Positions 1 to 15,446 of a DNA stretch of 64,000 bases are shown here, one piece after another (the first letter of the stretch is position 1; each line of letters opens with the position of its first letter). The stretch comes from Proales similis. Its lineage: Eukaryota > Rotifera > Eurotatoria > Ploima > Proalidae. Both the position numbers and the translations under genes were made by a program. A model generated the notes under the pieces. That model saw only the letters and a program-made list of their open reading frames with translations. It ran no database searches and was not told where the DNA came from. The stretch spans positions 3,286,001-3,350,000 of the forward strand of contig JAGVRJ010000002.1 in the NCBI GenBank assembly GCA_019059635.1, written 5' to 3'.

Positions 1-2288
1 AAATTCTTCAGCTGATTAAGAGCCAACGGATTGTGGCTTATTAAGAGCTCATTCAAGCCGGACATGGCCTTGATCGGCACAAGGCTCACTACTCGATTAG
101 AAGCCAGATTCAGTTTTTTGAGAGGAAACTGGCCAAGGGCTGACAAATCTGAAATTCTGTTCATCGATACGTCCAGCTCTCCCAGTCCGGCCAAGTGTTT
201 GAGCCAATCGAGGTCGACAAGCGATGAGTTGGACGCTTTCAAACGAAAGAACTGGGTGGCATAGGAGACGCTGGCCAATCTTATTACCTTGATTGGATTG
301 TTTGATATGTCCAAGTTGGCAGGAACTACGGACAGCTCGACCGACTTGATGAGATTATTGGCCAAATTCAAGTATTTCAATTTCTTGAACTCAATCAAAC
401 AGGCGGCCTTTTCGACTTGATTCGAGTCTATGTAGAGCTCGGTGAGTTGATCCAAGTGGCAAATGGCCTCGACGCTTTTCAGCCGATTGTCGCTCAGTCT
501 CAATACCGGTCCGTATAAGCTGTTTACGCTGAACATTAAGAATTCTGGGCCAAACTGCACACTCCTCATAAATTCAATGTCTTCTAGGCCGTTGCTTGCC
601 AAGTTTATGATCAAATTAAACTCAAATTGAACAAACTGGGGTATTTTTTGTAGCCGATTGTTTTGCAGATTCAGATAAACAAACTCGGTGGGAATATTCA
701 GATTGAATCGTTCGATTTGATTGTGGGCCAAATTGCACCAAGTCAGATTTGGCGACCAGAGCTCGATAATCTTGATCCGATTGAATTCGAGCAACAACTC
801 TTTCAGCTCGGGCATATGATCCAGCACCGGCGCTTCCTCAAGCTGGTTATAAGACAAGTTCAAATGGGCCAATGCCGGCAGCACCAAACGAGATGAGATC
901 TTCTCGATTCGATTTTGCGATACGTCCAAATGTGAGAGACGACCGAGACCGCTCAGGGAGTCTATTGAGCGAATTGAGTTCATTCTAAGACGAATCGAGG
1001 TCAAATAGACCAAATTTGCAAACTCTTCAATGCTCTCAAGGCCACTAGAGCTCAAGTCAAGCGATTTGACCCGATCGCCGTGCTGGTTCAGCCAGACGAG
1101 AGCGGACAAGCGGTTGAAAGCCAAATTTAATTCAAAATGCGAAATGACAACTGGCGGACGTACAGACGGAACAATTCTGACTGTCTGAAGGGCGGCGTTT
1201 GTAATCAAGTTGTTTTGAAGCGACAGGGAACGTAAGTCGCTCAGCTGGAACAAGCATCTGTCAATTTGTTTGATTCGATTCGAGTCGGCCTGGATTGTTT
1301 GCAGCAGTTTGTTCTCACAAAGTCCTTGGATTGAATCGATTTGATTGAATGAAATGTCAAGGAAATTCAATTCGCTCAGCTGATGCAAGTCAGGCGGTAG
1401 TTGACGCAAGCGGTTAGTGCTCAAGTTCAATCTATTCACAACGCATGGCCTGCTCATTCGAACTCTGAAGCGTCTGAGTCGATTGCGGCCTAGATTCAAA
1501 TCGATCAATTTGCTCTGCGCGTTGCTCAGCACAAACGTTTCGATCCAGTTGGAGTCGAGTGAAAGTTCAGTCAAATTGGGCAGCTTGTTCAGCCAGGCGA
1601 CGTTCCTGATTTGATTGTCACTTAGATAAACTTGTTTAATTGACCTCAATTCTCGCTCAATTTGAACAGTATTTATTCGATTCGATAGAGCATGAACATT
1701 GTTGATAAATGCAGATTCATTGCTTATTCTCAAAGTTCTCACCAGATTATTGTCAAACCGGACTGTCTCGGCCTGAATGTGATTCATCCAGCTCGAGTCG
1801 TCGATAAAGTTGCCACTGATGGAAATTATCGAGATTAAGGCTCTGCCTGCGCCGTTTTCTTTATTGAACGGAACTCTTCTTATGAAATTGTTTTCAAGGC
1901 CGAGCCCTATCAGATTGACCAAACTGATGATGGGCTCTATGTTGGTCAGCTGATTGTTGGACAAGTCAAGAACAGTCAGGTTGACCAAATTTGAAATGCA
2001 GCTGATCTCTCTGATGTAATTGTTTTGCAAATAGAGTAGATCGAGAGAGCGCACTTGGCAGATCGGTGTGATGTCACTAATCTGTCCATTGTCAATACTC
2101 AGCCAAATGAGGAGACCGTCAAGTTCTTGCAGCCGGTCTAATTCAACTCTTACGTTTGAAATCTCAATTTGGTTGCTGGTCGGTGAGAAATAGTCAACAA
2201 TGCTTCTGGCTTTGCTTTGTCTTTGCTCTTCTCTGGCTGCTGCTCTTGTCCACACAAGCATTGTGACCAGCAAAAATGTTGGCCTCAT
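1..2288 (-). CDS. Secreted leucine-rich-repeat protein (partial, 3' end off window)
   Basis: The frame is open without interruption from the ATG at 2288 to the window edge, giving at least 762 residues in one exon. The N-terminus (MRPTFLLVTMLVWTRAAA) looks like a signal peptide. Almost everything after residue 50 is consecutive leucine-rich repeats of the LxxLxLxxN form, for example LDLSNNQL, LNLSTNRL, LDISFNQI and LNLQNNRL, well over 20 units. The repeats probably form an extracellular solenoid. In arthropods, long LRR-only secreted or GPI-anchored proteins of this kind (chaoptin/connectin type) act in adhesion, but no anchor or transmembrane segment is visible because the C-terminus is missing. 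A receptor with a later transmembrane segment is equally possible. It is notable that such a long gene has no intron here. Confidence 0.85.
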   Translation of the reverse strand, partial: MRPTFLLVTMLVWTRAAAREEQRQSKARSIVDYFSPTSNQIEISNVRVELDRLQELDGLLIWLSIDNGQISDITPICQVRSLDLLYLQNNYIREISCISNLVNLTVLDLSNNQLTNIEPIISLVNLIGLGLENNFIRRVPFNKENGAGRALISIISISGNFIDDSSWMNHIQAETVRFDNNLVRTLRISNESAFINNVHALSNRINTVQIERELRSIKQVYLSDNQIRNVAWLNKLPNLTELSLDSNWIETFVLSNAQSKLIDLNLGRNRLRRFRVRMSRPCVVNRLNLSTNRLRQLPPDLHQLSELNFLDISFNQIDSIQGLCENKLLQTIQADSNRIKQIDRCLFQLSDLRSLSLQNNLITNAALQTVRIVPSVRPPVVISHFELNLAFNRLSALVWLNQHGDRVKSLDLSSSGLESIEEFANLVYLTSIRLRMNSIRSIDSLSGLGRLSHLDVSQNRIEKISSRLVLPALAHLNLSYNQLEEAPVLDHMPELKELLLEFNRIKIIELWSPNLTWCNLAHNQIERFNLNIPTEFVYLNLQNNRLQKIPQFVQFEFNLIINLASNGLEDIEFMRSVQFGPEFLMFSVNSLYGPVLRLSDNRLKSVEAICHLDQLTELYIDSNQVEKAACLIEFKKLKYLNLANNLIKSVELSVVPANLDISNNPIKVIRLASVSYATQFFRLKASNSSLVDLDWLKHLAGLGELDVSMNRISDLSALGQFPLKKLNLASNRVVSLVPIKAMSGLNELLISHNPLALNQLKN

Positions 2289-2781
2289 TCTTTCTTTTTT
2301 TTCTGTTCAATATTCGTCGCCAATTTATTTCGTTTGATTTGAAAAGCCTGGGAATATAAAGACAAAAAGCTTTCAATAAAGCAGAACGTGACGATCAGCA
2401 CCGCTTTGAAATCGGTAAGCATCGCTTAAAACAGCAAATAGAAATTAGTCAAAGTGGTCTAGCAGACGCCTTGAGAAGGTCAACATCACCGCTTAATTTA
2501 ACACATGCAAGCAAACTGAGCAGCGTTTGTTGACTCAGAATTCTCTAATTGAGTCATAATCGATGATTCAAATAAGAACGAGAGGCGCCTGGGACATTAT
2601 TGAACGCAATTTGAGAAAAATTCGATTAAAGCCCATCATGAGCCATGTCATTAGCGTGCGCACAAAAAGCTTTATTTTTCAAATTTTGAAGGAGAACGAA
2701 GAAGCAGAAAGATAAGAGCTCGTCTAAAATACTCAGTCGGGCGGTAGTGAGGTCGCAGCTGAGTTAAGTGAGCTTGGTGCT
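2289..2781. other. Intergenic: 5' flank of LRR gene and 3' flank of the next gene
   Basis: No coding exon is supported. A minus-strand AATAAA (plus-strand TTTATT near 2669) lies about 110 nt beyond the stop at 2782 and is a plausible polyadenylation signal for the cysteine-rich gene. The remainder is the presumed promoter of the LRR gene; I see no clear TATA box on the minus strand. Confidence 0.5.
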
Positions 2782-3626
2782 CTAGTTCCTGGGAGGCGGC
2801 AGGTGAAAGCCGGGTAGATGGACAACGTTGTCAATAATCTGAACCCGGCCGCCGATTTCTTGTTTGCTGTCCGAGTCTTTGAATGGTTTGAAGCCGTACT
2901 GAGGCGGAGGTGGCGGAATGAGTGGCGGAAGCTGAGGTCCGATGTGATCGCCCGGATTGAACTGAGGCGGGAACGGTGGTGGCGGAGGAAGGGGCGCAGG
3001 CAGAGGCCCATAGCCGCCCGGGTGATGATTGGTGCCGTAGCAGTTGCAGGCAAGATCGTAGTAGCGCACCAAACGGTTGACAAAATCGGCCGACATGCAA
3101 ATGTTGCCGCATTTGCGACACAATACGTTCGGCGTGCAAAGGAGACCCTCCTCGCACAAGCAGAACGAGTCGCATTGCTCGCCTTGAACGCGGCCGGCTC
3201 TAGAACGGTGCAGTCAAGTTAAGAGGCGTTGAGCCATTTACCTTCAGTTGCTCGTTCGGATGTGCAATTGCCCGGATTTATTCCCATCTGAGCTTGAATC
3301 GCATTTCATTTAAAGACTGAGACGACCAAGAGCCCGAAATAGAATCGCTCACATCTCCACCAGTCGATGTCGGTCAGGTAGTGATACGAAGCCGGAATCA
3401 CTCGATTGTTCGGATCACGGCAACACTGCCCCACGCCGCAGACCAAAGTGCGTGAGCAGCGCCCATTCGCTGACTTTGAGTAAATTCGGTTGGTCACCAA
3501 TTGGCTTCTCCTCGTCGGGGTCAGGCAGAAACTAGTTACCTGAATCTGGGCCCGAGTATAAGCGACTGAAGTAAACAAGAGCAGCAAGCAGCTGCAGTAA
3601 AGAGCAGCTGAATTCATTTCAAACAA
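2782..3626 (-). CDS. Cysteine-rich secreted protein with proline-rich tail
   Basis: Three exons are inferred on the minus strand: 3626-3353, 3292-3242 and 3197-2782. The introns are 60 and 44 nt with GTGAGC and GTAAAT donors, and the phases fit exactly (246 residues). The N-terminus has a signal peptide (SAALYCSCLLLLFTSVAY). The central part is dense in cysteine (CGVGQCC, then CDSFCLCEEGLLC and CRKCGNIC). This spacing recalls small disulfide folds such as colipase/Dickkopf/prokineticin domains, but I do not recognise the family. The tail is rich in proline and glycine (PLPAPLPPPPPFPP). It is probably an extracellular structural or signalling protein. The second acceptor (CTAGAG versus CTAG) was chosen only because it keeps the frame. 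Confidence 0.65.
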
Positions 3627-3658
3627 GATTGATTAAACGAACGACGGCTGCCGAGCTT

Positions 3659-3666
3659 TATTTATA
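3659..3666 (-). promoter_or_regulatory. TATA box of the cysteine-rich gene
   Basis: On the minus strand this reads TATAAATA, about 33 nt upstream of the ATG at 3626. That would leave a very short 5' leader. Confidence 0.45.
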
Positions 3667-3981
3667 TGAGTTTGGAAAAGGAGGGAGTGGAGTCGAATAT
3701 TTCTCCTCTTGCTCTTTTTTCGCATGTTTCTTGTGATCTATAAGTGGCACTTGGATGACACATGGGTGCTAATCGCTCGCTAGAAGCACACGCTTAAATG
3801 TTGAGCTGAAATCCAACGAGAGCAGAGAGTTCATTTAGCAAACAGAGCTAAAATTGCAGATTTATTTCCTTTACAATTTGATTGAGACCTTTTGAAAAGG
3901 CATGAAGGATTGAGAAAAAACAACAAGCTGGCCAGGTTGGCATGAGCTCGGACGGATGAAGAACGTGGAAAGAGTGAGATT

Positions 3982-4482
3982 CTACCAAGCAGGCAGGCGC
4001 TTGCATAGGCAAATACGAAATATGGTCACAATTTCGGTGACAAACGGCAAAAAGGAGCAGACGGCAAACACTGCCCAAATGTAATGAGGGCAAACGTGTT
4101 GAAACATGAAGAACAGACTGGCCACTGCGCCGGACAAGTGAAATAAAATGCTGGCAAAGTTCTGCAGGTTGGAGTAGATGGTGAGGCCCAGCAAGCTGGA
4201 AGTGAGCTCGAGGCCGGATACGCCCACAATCAACGAGAGGGCGATGGTGAACTGCGTCTCTCGCAGCGCTTTCTCTTCAGGGCTCTTGTCCAGGTACTCG
4301 CCACAGTGCTCCATGTTCCACTCCTTGAAAGCGGTCAGGAACGTAGTTGATGGCATAGCGATCGCTCTACTTACTCGGTTCATTAAAAGTGTGCCGGTGA
4401 TTACCACATGCGCAATGGTGACCAAGAAACGAGCCGGCATGGTCCATGGCAGTTTGTACCACATTCTTAGCAAATTGGCCAA
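3982..4482 (-). CDS. TMEM107: TMEM107, ciliary transition-zone membrane protein
   Basis: The open frame encodes a four-pass membrane protein matching TMEM107 along its length: PARFLVTIAHVVITGTLL (first segment), TIALSLIVGVSGLELTSSLLG (second), then two more segments around HLSGAVASLFFMF and WAVFAVCSFLPFVTEIV. TMEM107 is part of the MKS module at the base of cilia and gates entry of ciliary proteins. A 51-nt stretch at 4324-4374 starts GTAAGT and ends TTTCAAG. It is a multiple of three with no stop, and removing it restores the family spacing between segments one and two, so I treat it as an intron. The spliced protein is about 149 residues, close to the usual 140. Its presence implies that the organism makes cilia. 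The gene sits 150 nt downstream of SLC25A44. Confidence 0.85.
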   Translation of the reverse strand: MANLLRMWYKLPWTMPARFLVTIAHVVITGTLLMNRVSRAIAMPSTTFLTAFKEWNMEHCGEYLDKSPEEKALRETQFTIALSLIVGVSGLELTSSLLGLTIYSNLQNFASILFHLSGAVASLFFMFQHVCPHYIWAVFAVCSFLPFVTEIVTIFRICLCKRLPAW

Positions 4483-4635
4483 ATGAATACAAAATCAGGT
4501 CGAAATTTGCAAGCGACAGCGGCGAAATTACTCGCCGCTGTTGTCTGAGAAAAAAAAGAAGAAGAAGAAACCCAAAGGCGTAAACAAAAGCGCTTGTTTT
4601 TATTGAATTGACCGGATGGAAGGACGTGTCGAGTG

Positions 4636-5735
4636 TCAGACAGACTGGCTGTACTCGGGCTTGAGGCTTACCCGCTTGACGCTCTCATAGCCGAGAATGA
4701 TGAAGCTCGAGTAGATACACGAATAAGAGAGGCGAGCGGACAGGCCGCGGAAGAACATCATGTAGCCGTCTTGTTGCCAGAGATTTCTAGACACCTGGAA
4801 CACGCTCTTGCGCTCTTTGTATACTTGCTGATTGGCGCGAGTGACGTCAAGTGGATTCGTAATTAAGCTAGCCGAGACACTGCACAGCGGTCCGCTCATC
4901 AGCTGGACAACAATGGTCGGAGTTGTGTCTGGAAAGAAGGTTCGAAGTCGGCCCTGGTAGAAGTAGTAGAACGACCACCAGAGCGCCGAGTTGAGCGAGA
5001 CGAGCAGCGTAGAGAGAAAGAAACCGCGATAAAAGCCGCGCAGGCCGTCGTTTTGATAGATTTCGTTCACTAGATATTTTGTCAATTCAACATTTGATCG
5101 GCTGCCCAGCACCGAGTCGGGCACTTGAATTCGCTTAAAGTCTTGCACGTTGGATGCTTTGCTCATGAGCGGCGACTTTTGACCGGCGAGCATCATGTGC
5201 TGCGAGACCACATCGATCGGCACTGAGAATGTTTGCGATAAGGCGCTAGCCAATGCGCCGCCTAGAAACGCTTTGACATAAAGATTATCCGATGCCTTTG
5301 CCACTTGATGCCGCACCCCCTAGTGATCGAATTGTCAAGAGGACTGGTTCGAAATTGCTGCCAAACAAGAGTGCTGCTTACCTCGTAGGTGGTGATGTAG
5401 ATGAGCTGCGGTACAATAACGAAAGAGTTGATTATGAAGCCTTTGTAGAGAGCCGAGTAGCCCTCGTACTTGATGATGGATGTGAATGCGTCTATGGTTC
5501 CCGTGTAGACAAGTCGATATTTGGTTTGCGTTTGAAGGCGAACACGCACCACAGAGAGTGGATAGAGAAGCGCTCTGATTGTGAACATGTTGGCCAACGC
5601 GAGCGGAAAATAGCGGTTCTTGTCGAGCATGTGCCACTGTATGTCGGATACGGTGTTGTTGGTTCGAGCGCGTTGTTGGCCGCTTTTGGACGGCAGCTTT
5701 AACGAACTATCGCCTCCTCCGAGTTCGCTTGCCAT
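4636..5735 (-). CDS. SLC25A44: Mitochondrial carrier SLC25A44 (branched-chain amino-acid carrier)
   Basis: Two exons (5735-5382 and 5319-4636) are joined by a 62-nt intron in phase 0 and give 345 residues. All three carrier repeats are visible with their Px[DE]xx[KR]-type signatures: YPLSVVRVRLQ, VPIDVVSQHMM and NPLDVTRANQQ. Family-specific stretches such as HLDK/HMLDKNR near the N-terminus, GLRGFYRGF and GLSARLSYSC agree with SLC25A44. That carrier sits in the mitochondrial inner membrane and brings branched-chain amino acids into the matrix for breakdown. The first repeat has Val-Val in place of the acidic residue (YPLSVVR), as in other members of this subfamily (human YPFTLIR). The gene is divergent from TDRD9 across a short shared promoter. 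Confidence 0.92.
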
Positions 5736-6027
5736 CACTGCACCGCAGTCGAATCTAGATCATCTCCTAGACGGTTTGCTCTTTGTTGTTGCTGTTGTTG
5801 TGCGCAAGCCTTCATTAAACGAGAAAATATGCGGCCACTGAAATATGTAGTTGCGTTCAACGCACACAGCCACATAGCGAAGGGGAGGGCGGAGGGGAGT
5901 AAAGTCGGACAAACGTTTGTGATGTTTCTCCTGCAAGGCGAAATTTGTATTTTCACTTCTGTCCTGTTCGTTTTCAATTTATTTGGCTGATTTGCTCGAT
6001 TGGCAAAATTGAGCCGAAACGAAAAAA
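5736..6027. promoter_or_regulatory. Shared divergent promoter region (SLC25A44 / TDRD9)
   Basis: The start codons of two head-to-head genes are only 292 nt apart, so both 5' leaders and promoters must lie here. The region holds a CAA/TTG-rich tract at 5780-5805 and a GA-rich tract near 5880-5900. I see no TATA box for either gene. Confidence 0.5.
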
Positions 6028-9000
6028 ATGGAGCCGGAGAGAGCAGGTGCCGAAAAGCGAACTTTGGGAGTAGTCACAAAGTCCGGTGTTGTTCTCAGGC
6101 CGGCCTCGACTGGACAGGCCTTGACTGAGCGCGATGAGGAGATGAGTGAAAGCCGAGCGGACGAATGGCAGCCGATGAGCAAACGACGACGTACTGCGCA
6201 AGAGAACTTTGACTATGTACAAATGCACAAGCAAATGGCTACGGACGATCAAGGCAGCTTGGCGACCTGCTCTGACGCGGGTGCGCGCGTTGACATGGAG
6301 TTCGAAATCGAGCAGATATTCGAAAATGCTCAATTTAATCTTCTGAATCCAAACTACGACCAAACACTTCCGATCATGCAAGTGAGAGATCAGCTGCTGA
6401 GTGAGCTCTCCAGCCACAATGTGGTCATAGTTCAAGGCAACACTGGCTGCGGTAAAACAACCCAAGTGCCCCAGTTCATAATTGACCAGCATGCGCTAGA
6501 GCAAAAGTATTGCAACATGGTCATAACCCAGCCGAGACGTTTGGCCGCCATTTCGGTGAGCAAACGAGTTTGCCAAGAGCGAGGCTGGAGCTTGGGCTCT
6601 CTGTGCGGCTACAAGGTACCTTCCTTTTGTTCGGCTTCTGCATCCTGGTTTCTCATTTGCTCGACGCTGAGCTCAGATCGCCCGAGAGAAGAGAGTGTCA
6701 AAGCAGACACGAATCTCATTTGTAACCACCGGCTTTCTTCTCCAGGAAATGGTCGGGAATATTGACGCGCTCAGCAAATACACTCACATCATTCTGGACG
6801 AGGTCGGTCTGCTTCTGATCGGTCGCTTGTTGGCTGCGTTGTTGAAAACGCCTTCTAAAACAGATACACGATCGAGAGCTCGATACCGACCTTGTGCTCC
6901 TTTTGGTCAAAGTTCTGCTGTTGAGAAAATTCAGAGGGAAGGTGGGCAGCCAGTTTGCATGTGATTTAATTCGAATTTCTGATCGAGTTCATGGCCAGGT
7001 CGTTCTCATGTCGGCCACTCTCAATCCGGAGACATTTGTGAGCTATTTTCGCGACGTGTCCACAAACGGCCGAGTTCCGATTGTGACCTGTCAGCAAAAG
7101 ATCCATCGTGTCGAAGAGTTCTACTTGGAGGATCTTCAGCACATATTCACCAAAGAGGTAAAATGAGTGGCGGATTCAAGCGCCTGAATTGTCTTCAATT
7201 TGAGAACAGATTCCGAAATTCGCTCTGCATGAGCCCAGAGTCTACGACGAGCTGCTTGAGTTTGTGCCCAATCTATTGCTCGAAATCGACCGCCAAGAAC
7301 ACGACCAGTAAGTGTCGCATTCAACAAGCTACTGTTTGTCCAAACAACCCGAATCTGTCTTCACAGAGAATTCGAATCGAAAAACGGCTCCGTTCTCATA
7401 TTCGTTCCGGGTAGGCCGCTCTCTAGGCGCTTCAATCATTGAGCAGCGTTAAGCTATGGCCGATAGGAATGGAGCAAATTCACAAGCTGAGCGCGCTGCT
7501 TCGTCACAACTTGTCCGAATCGAGCCGGTGCGTTTTGGTCTATTTCAAACTCTTGATCTCTGACTCACGCTCTCTGCTTGCTGAATGGTAGAATAGACAT
7601 AATGGCGTTGCATTCGGAAATAAGCACCGAGCAGCAGTCGCGTGTGTTCAAGAAAAGCTGGAAAAATCATCGCAAAGTGATAATAAGCACAAGCATAGCA
7701 GAGAGCTCGATCACAGTGCCCGACGTCAAGTACGTGGTTGACTTTTGCTTGGGCAAAACGATCAACTCCGACCTGCTGACGGGCTTCTCGCGTCTCCAGA
7801 TGCGATGGGCCTGTCAGTCGAGTTTGAATCAGCGGCGAGGAAGAGCTGGTCGCGTGAGCAGCGGCTTCTGCTTTCGTTTGATCAGCCGCCACTTTTTACC
7901 ATTCATACCCGAATACATTGAGCCGGCGATTCTGCGCGAGCCGCTCGACAAGTTGATATTGAATTTGAAAAAGTTCGACGTCAACAAGTCGCCCAAAGAG
8001 ATGCTGAGTCTGGCGTTGTCTGCGCCGGGCGCCGACGAGATCGAAATGGCCGTTCTAAAGCTGAAAGAGGTCGGTGCTCTGACCTTGTTTAAAAACGGCT
8101 CGTTCTGCGCCGACGACGGCCATTTGACTTATGCGGGCCGCTTGATCGCCGATCTGCCTGTGGACATTCGCCTTGGAAAACTTGTCCTGATGGGTCACGT
8201 GTTCGGTCGTCTAAACGACGCTGTCATAATCGCTGCCGCTCTGACGGTCAAAAACCTGTTCTCCAAGCATTTTCAAGCAGACTTCGAAGCCTACAAGTAA
8301 GCTGGTTCGTTTCTGCGTCTGCGTTCAAGGTTCTCATCCTGAACGTCCAAGAACTCGACTGGAATGGTCCGACGGGCTCTTTTGTGATTTCAACTTGATT
8401 CTGAATGTTTACAGAGTAACTCGGACGATGATGTTTGAAATCAGAAGTTCAATTCTAATTGGTCGACGCTCTCTAGCTCTGGTTGGTTAAACGGCGCAGT
8501 TGCAGACGAGATGAGCTCGAGCTCTGGCTCCGTGATCACATGATCAACCTAAACGGTCTCAAAGAGGCAGGTGTCCATCGATTCATGCAATCCGAGACGC
8601 CTCTAACGGCGGCGTTTGTTCAAGATCGAAAAGCTGTGCGCCGACCTTGAGCTGGCTCTGAGCAAACATGGCATCTATGACACATCACAAATCGGCACTA
8701 GCAGTGATCCCAAGGTCAACTCCAAAGCGCTCAATGATCGCCAGGTTTTAAACGACCGCTACATTGTTAAGGTATATTCAACAAAAGCACTCAAGGTCAA
8801 ATGCATGCGACACAGCTTTAACTCGCCTTTTTAGTTTATGATCGCCGGGGCCTTCTATCCGAACTATTACAAGACTGGAGAGCCGGTCTACCACGAGATC
8901 GACCGCCAGCTGAGCGCCAAAGATCCGCAAACAACTGTGGCAGTAAGTTTCTCCGCCCTTTTGCTCTAAACCTAAATGCGACTGACTATGTCAAGATCCG

Positions 9001-11143
9001 CGGCTTCCCGCACGATCACGAGCCAGTGCTTTACCATAAAAAGCTTAAAGACTTGCTCTGTAGCATTTCAGCCGAAGTGACTCTGTTCTACGATTATCGC
9101 AAGTAAGCGCAGTCCGTACGTGCCTTTGTCTCCGCTCCGATTTTAAGCTTCGATTCTGTCTGTGGCCAATTAAAGAGCCCTGGCAGAGTTCAAGCAGTTC
9201 TCGCAAGTGACCACCAGAATCTCGAACGGCGTCTATTTACTTGTCGCTCTAGGCAAGCTGCTTCGAAACAAACTTGAGCTTCCGCGTGTTTGCCAGCGAG
9301 ACGCCAAGCAATTTTCCAATCAGCTACGATCGCTAAGGGACAAAGAAAAATCGGGAGTCTTTTCGCAACCGATGACTACCACCAGTCTGGTCGAAGATCC
9401 CTACGAGCTGTTGAAAAATTACACCCAGTTTCGAATCAAAGTGATCGAGATCACGCACGTGGGTCACTTTTGGGCGCAACTCGCCGAACCGGACGCACAG
9501 CAGCTTCTTGCCAACATCACAAACAATTTGAATCGAGCGAATTTGAAGCTAAAGCCAGTCGAGCGCGGCGTGCAAGCCGGGCAGTGGGTGGCGGCCATGT
9601 TTTATGAAGACGAGCAATATGTTCTCTGCCGCGCCAAGGTTGTCCAGGTTCACCACGACTCGCTGCAGGTAGCAGGAGCCTATTAGCCATCGCGGCTGCT
9701 TGGTCCTCATGTCTCACTCGCTGCAAAAAAAGGTGTTTTTCGTCGACTATGGAAACACGGCCGAGGTGGATCGTTCATTTGTTTTTCAGCTGCCCGTCGA
9801 TTTGCTTAAGATTCCCGCCCAGGTAAACAGCCTCTCAATCTCATCTCGGCCATATCTCGGCCGCCACTGGCAGACTCGAATCATCAAATTGAGCTGTTAG
9901 GCGTTTGAATGTCAACTAACGCACATGCGACCGAACAGACACAGAGCAGAGGATGAGAAGGAGCTGATGATTGGACAGTTTAGTCGCTTGATTGAAGAGC
10001 ACCATTCAAATCTGAAAGGCAAAGTCTACTCGATTGTTGAGAACGTGGTCCGTATTTGCCTTTACGACTGTTCGAGCGAACTGCATCAGTACGACCTGCT
10101 GCCAAAAATGAAACGACTCGATCTGATCGAAGAGTGCGACGAGTCCGATGTGTCCCAGGTGAGTGCGTCAGATGTTCAACAAAAGCTGAACATTCAAACA
10201 TCGATCGAAGCAACGACACAGGCAAATTGTAAATAAGGCCTATAACGGCCGCAGTTCGGGCGGCTGGACAAACGTGGCCAATTTGGATGAGTTGACTGAT
10301 CGGCTAAACTACGAAGACAGTTACTTTCCTCTGAGAGTCGACTGTCCGATCGAGTTGCTCGCGTTCGGCATGAGCCGATCGACCAGACAGCGTCGGGTGG
10401 CAGTCGATCGGTCATCGGTAAACTATGTCCTGCTCGACCAGGACTGCAACATCAAATGCGCAAGTCTGCTGGTTGCCAACTCGAGCGAGGTGTCCAATTC
10501 CACCGAGGACATAAAACTTCGCACCACAAGTCTCTTTCCGAAAATCAAGGGCCTCGTCTCGCTCTGTTTGCTGGTGTTCGCGCCGTCAGTCGAGCTCAGA
10601 GTCGACCACAAACATCGCAAGTACTCGGGCGCTCTGTGCGGCCTCGGCTATGACCATCGAACAGGCAAGGCGTTGTTTGCCGACAACGACGTAGAGGACG
10701 TGTTTGAGGTTGATTTTGAAGACCACGATCTCAAACTGGTCAGTAAGCAACGCCCATTCGCCCACTCTTGCCTCCTTAAGAGCTCAGTTTCAGATCAATG
10801 CGGTTCGGCTCTGCTTCAATTTGATTATCGGCAGCGAGAAACGAGCAAAACGCTTGCTGAACGACACGAGCAAGCTGCTCAAGTTTCAAATGGACTCCAG
10901 AGAAGCGCTTCTGGCCCTGCTGACCAAAAAGCGAAAAGTGAGCGCCGATCAGCGCGAGTTCAGAGATCCGTTTCGATGGGGCAAGGTAATTCAACGACCT
11001 CTCGAGTCGAATGAGCTCGTTCAATTTCTGAAAAGTTGAGAGAGAAAAGTCCGGGACAAGAGTCGCGCCGAGTGAGCCTGATCGAAGAAGAGTGGAGAAA
11101 GAACGAGCTCTATTTGCTCGAGATCGAAGCGACCAACTTTTGA
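6028..11143 (+). CDS. TDRD9: TDRD9 / spindle-E, Tudor-domain DExH RNA helicase of the piRNA pathway
   Basis: Nineteen exons join in frame to 1338 residues (human about 1380): 6028-6615, 6677-6802, 6864-6941, 6999-7157, 7210-7307, 7367-7410, 7467-7527, 7592-8296, 8352-8415, 8477-8566, 8625-8771, 8835-8942, 8996-9102, 9176-9668, 9733-9822, 9901-10158, 10238-10738, 10794-10985 and 11036-11143. The helicase core shows Walker A GNTGCGKTT (about residue 136), DEIH spanning exons 2/3, motif III MSATL and motif VI QRRGRAGR. HA2-type sequence and the conserved block FYPNYYKTGEP follow. A Tudor domain lies near residues 800-900 with FFVDYGN, expected to bind dimethyl-arginine on Piwi proteins. TDRD9/spindle-E acts in nuage in piRNA production and transposon silencing in the germline. 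The intron at 8567-8624 begins with GC rather than GT. Exon boundaries in the 8300-8620 stretch are the least certain part. Confidence 0.93.
8567..8624 (+). other. Probable GC-AG intron of TDRD9
   Basis: The exon ends AAAGAG and the intron would start GCAGGT and end TTCAAG. The nearest GT (8571) would shift the frame. The GC donor keeps it and restores the exact family length between NGLKE and IEKLC. Confidence 0.65.

Positions 11144-15446
<4,303 letters not shown>

Noticed and set aside
2818-3222. Plus-strand 134-codon frame
   Set aside because: Lies opposite the cysteine/proline-rich exon, is Arg-rich and has no recognisable domain; the minus strand has signal peptide, splice sites and cysteine pattern.
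8297-8476. Apparent frameshift in TDRD9 between FEAYK and the next conserved block
   Set aside because: With a small exon at 8352-8415 (TRLEWSDGLFCDF...) and a 61-nt intron after it, the frame is continuous and matches the family.
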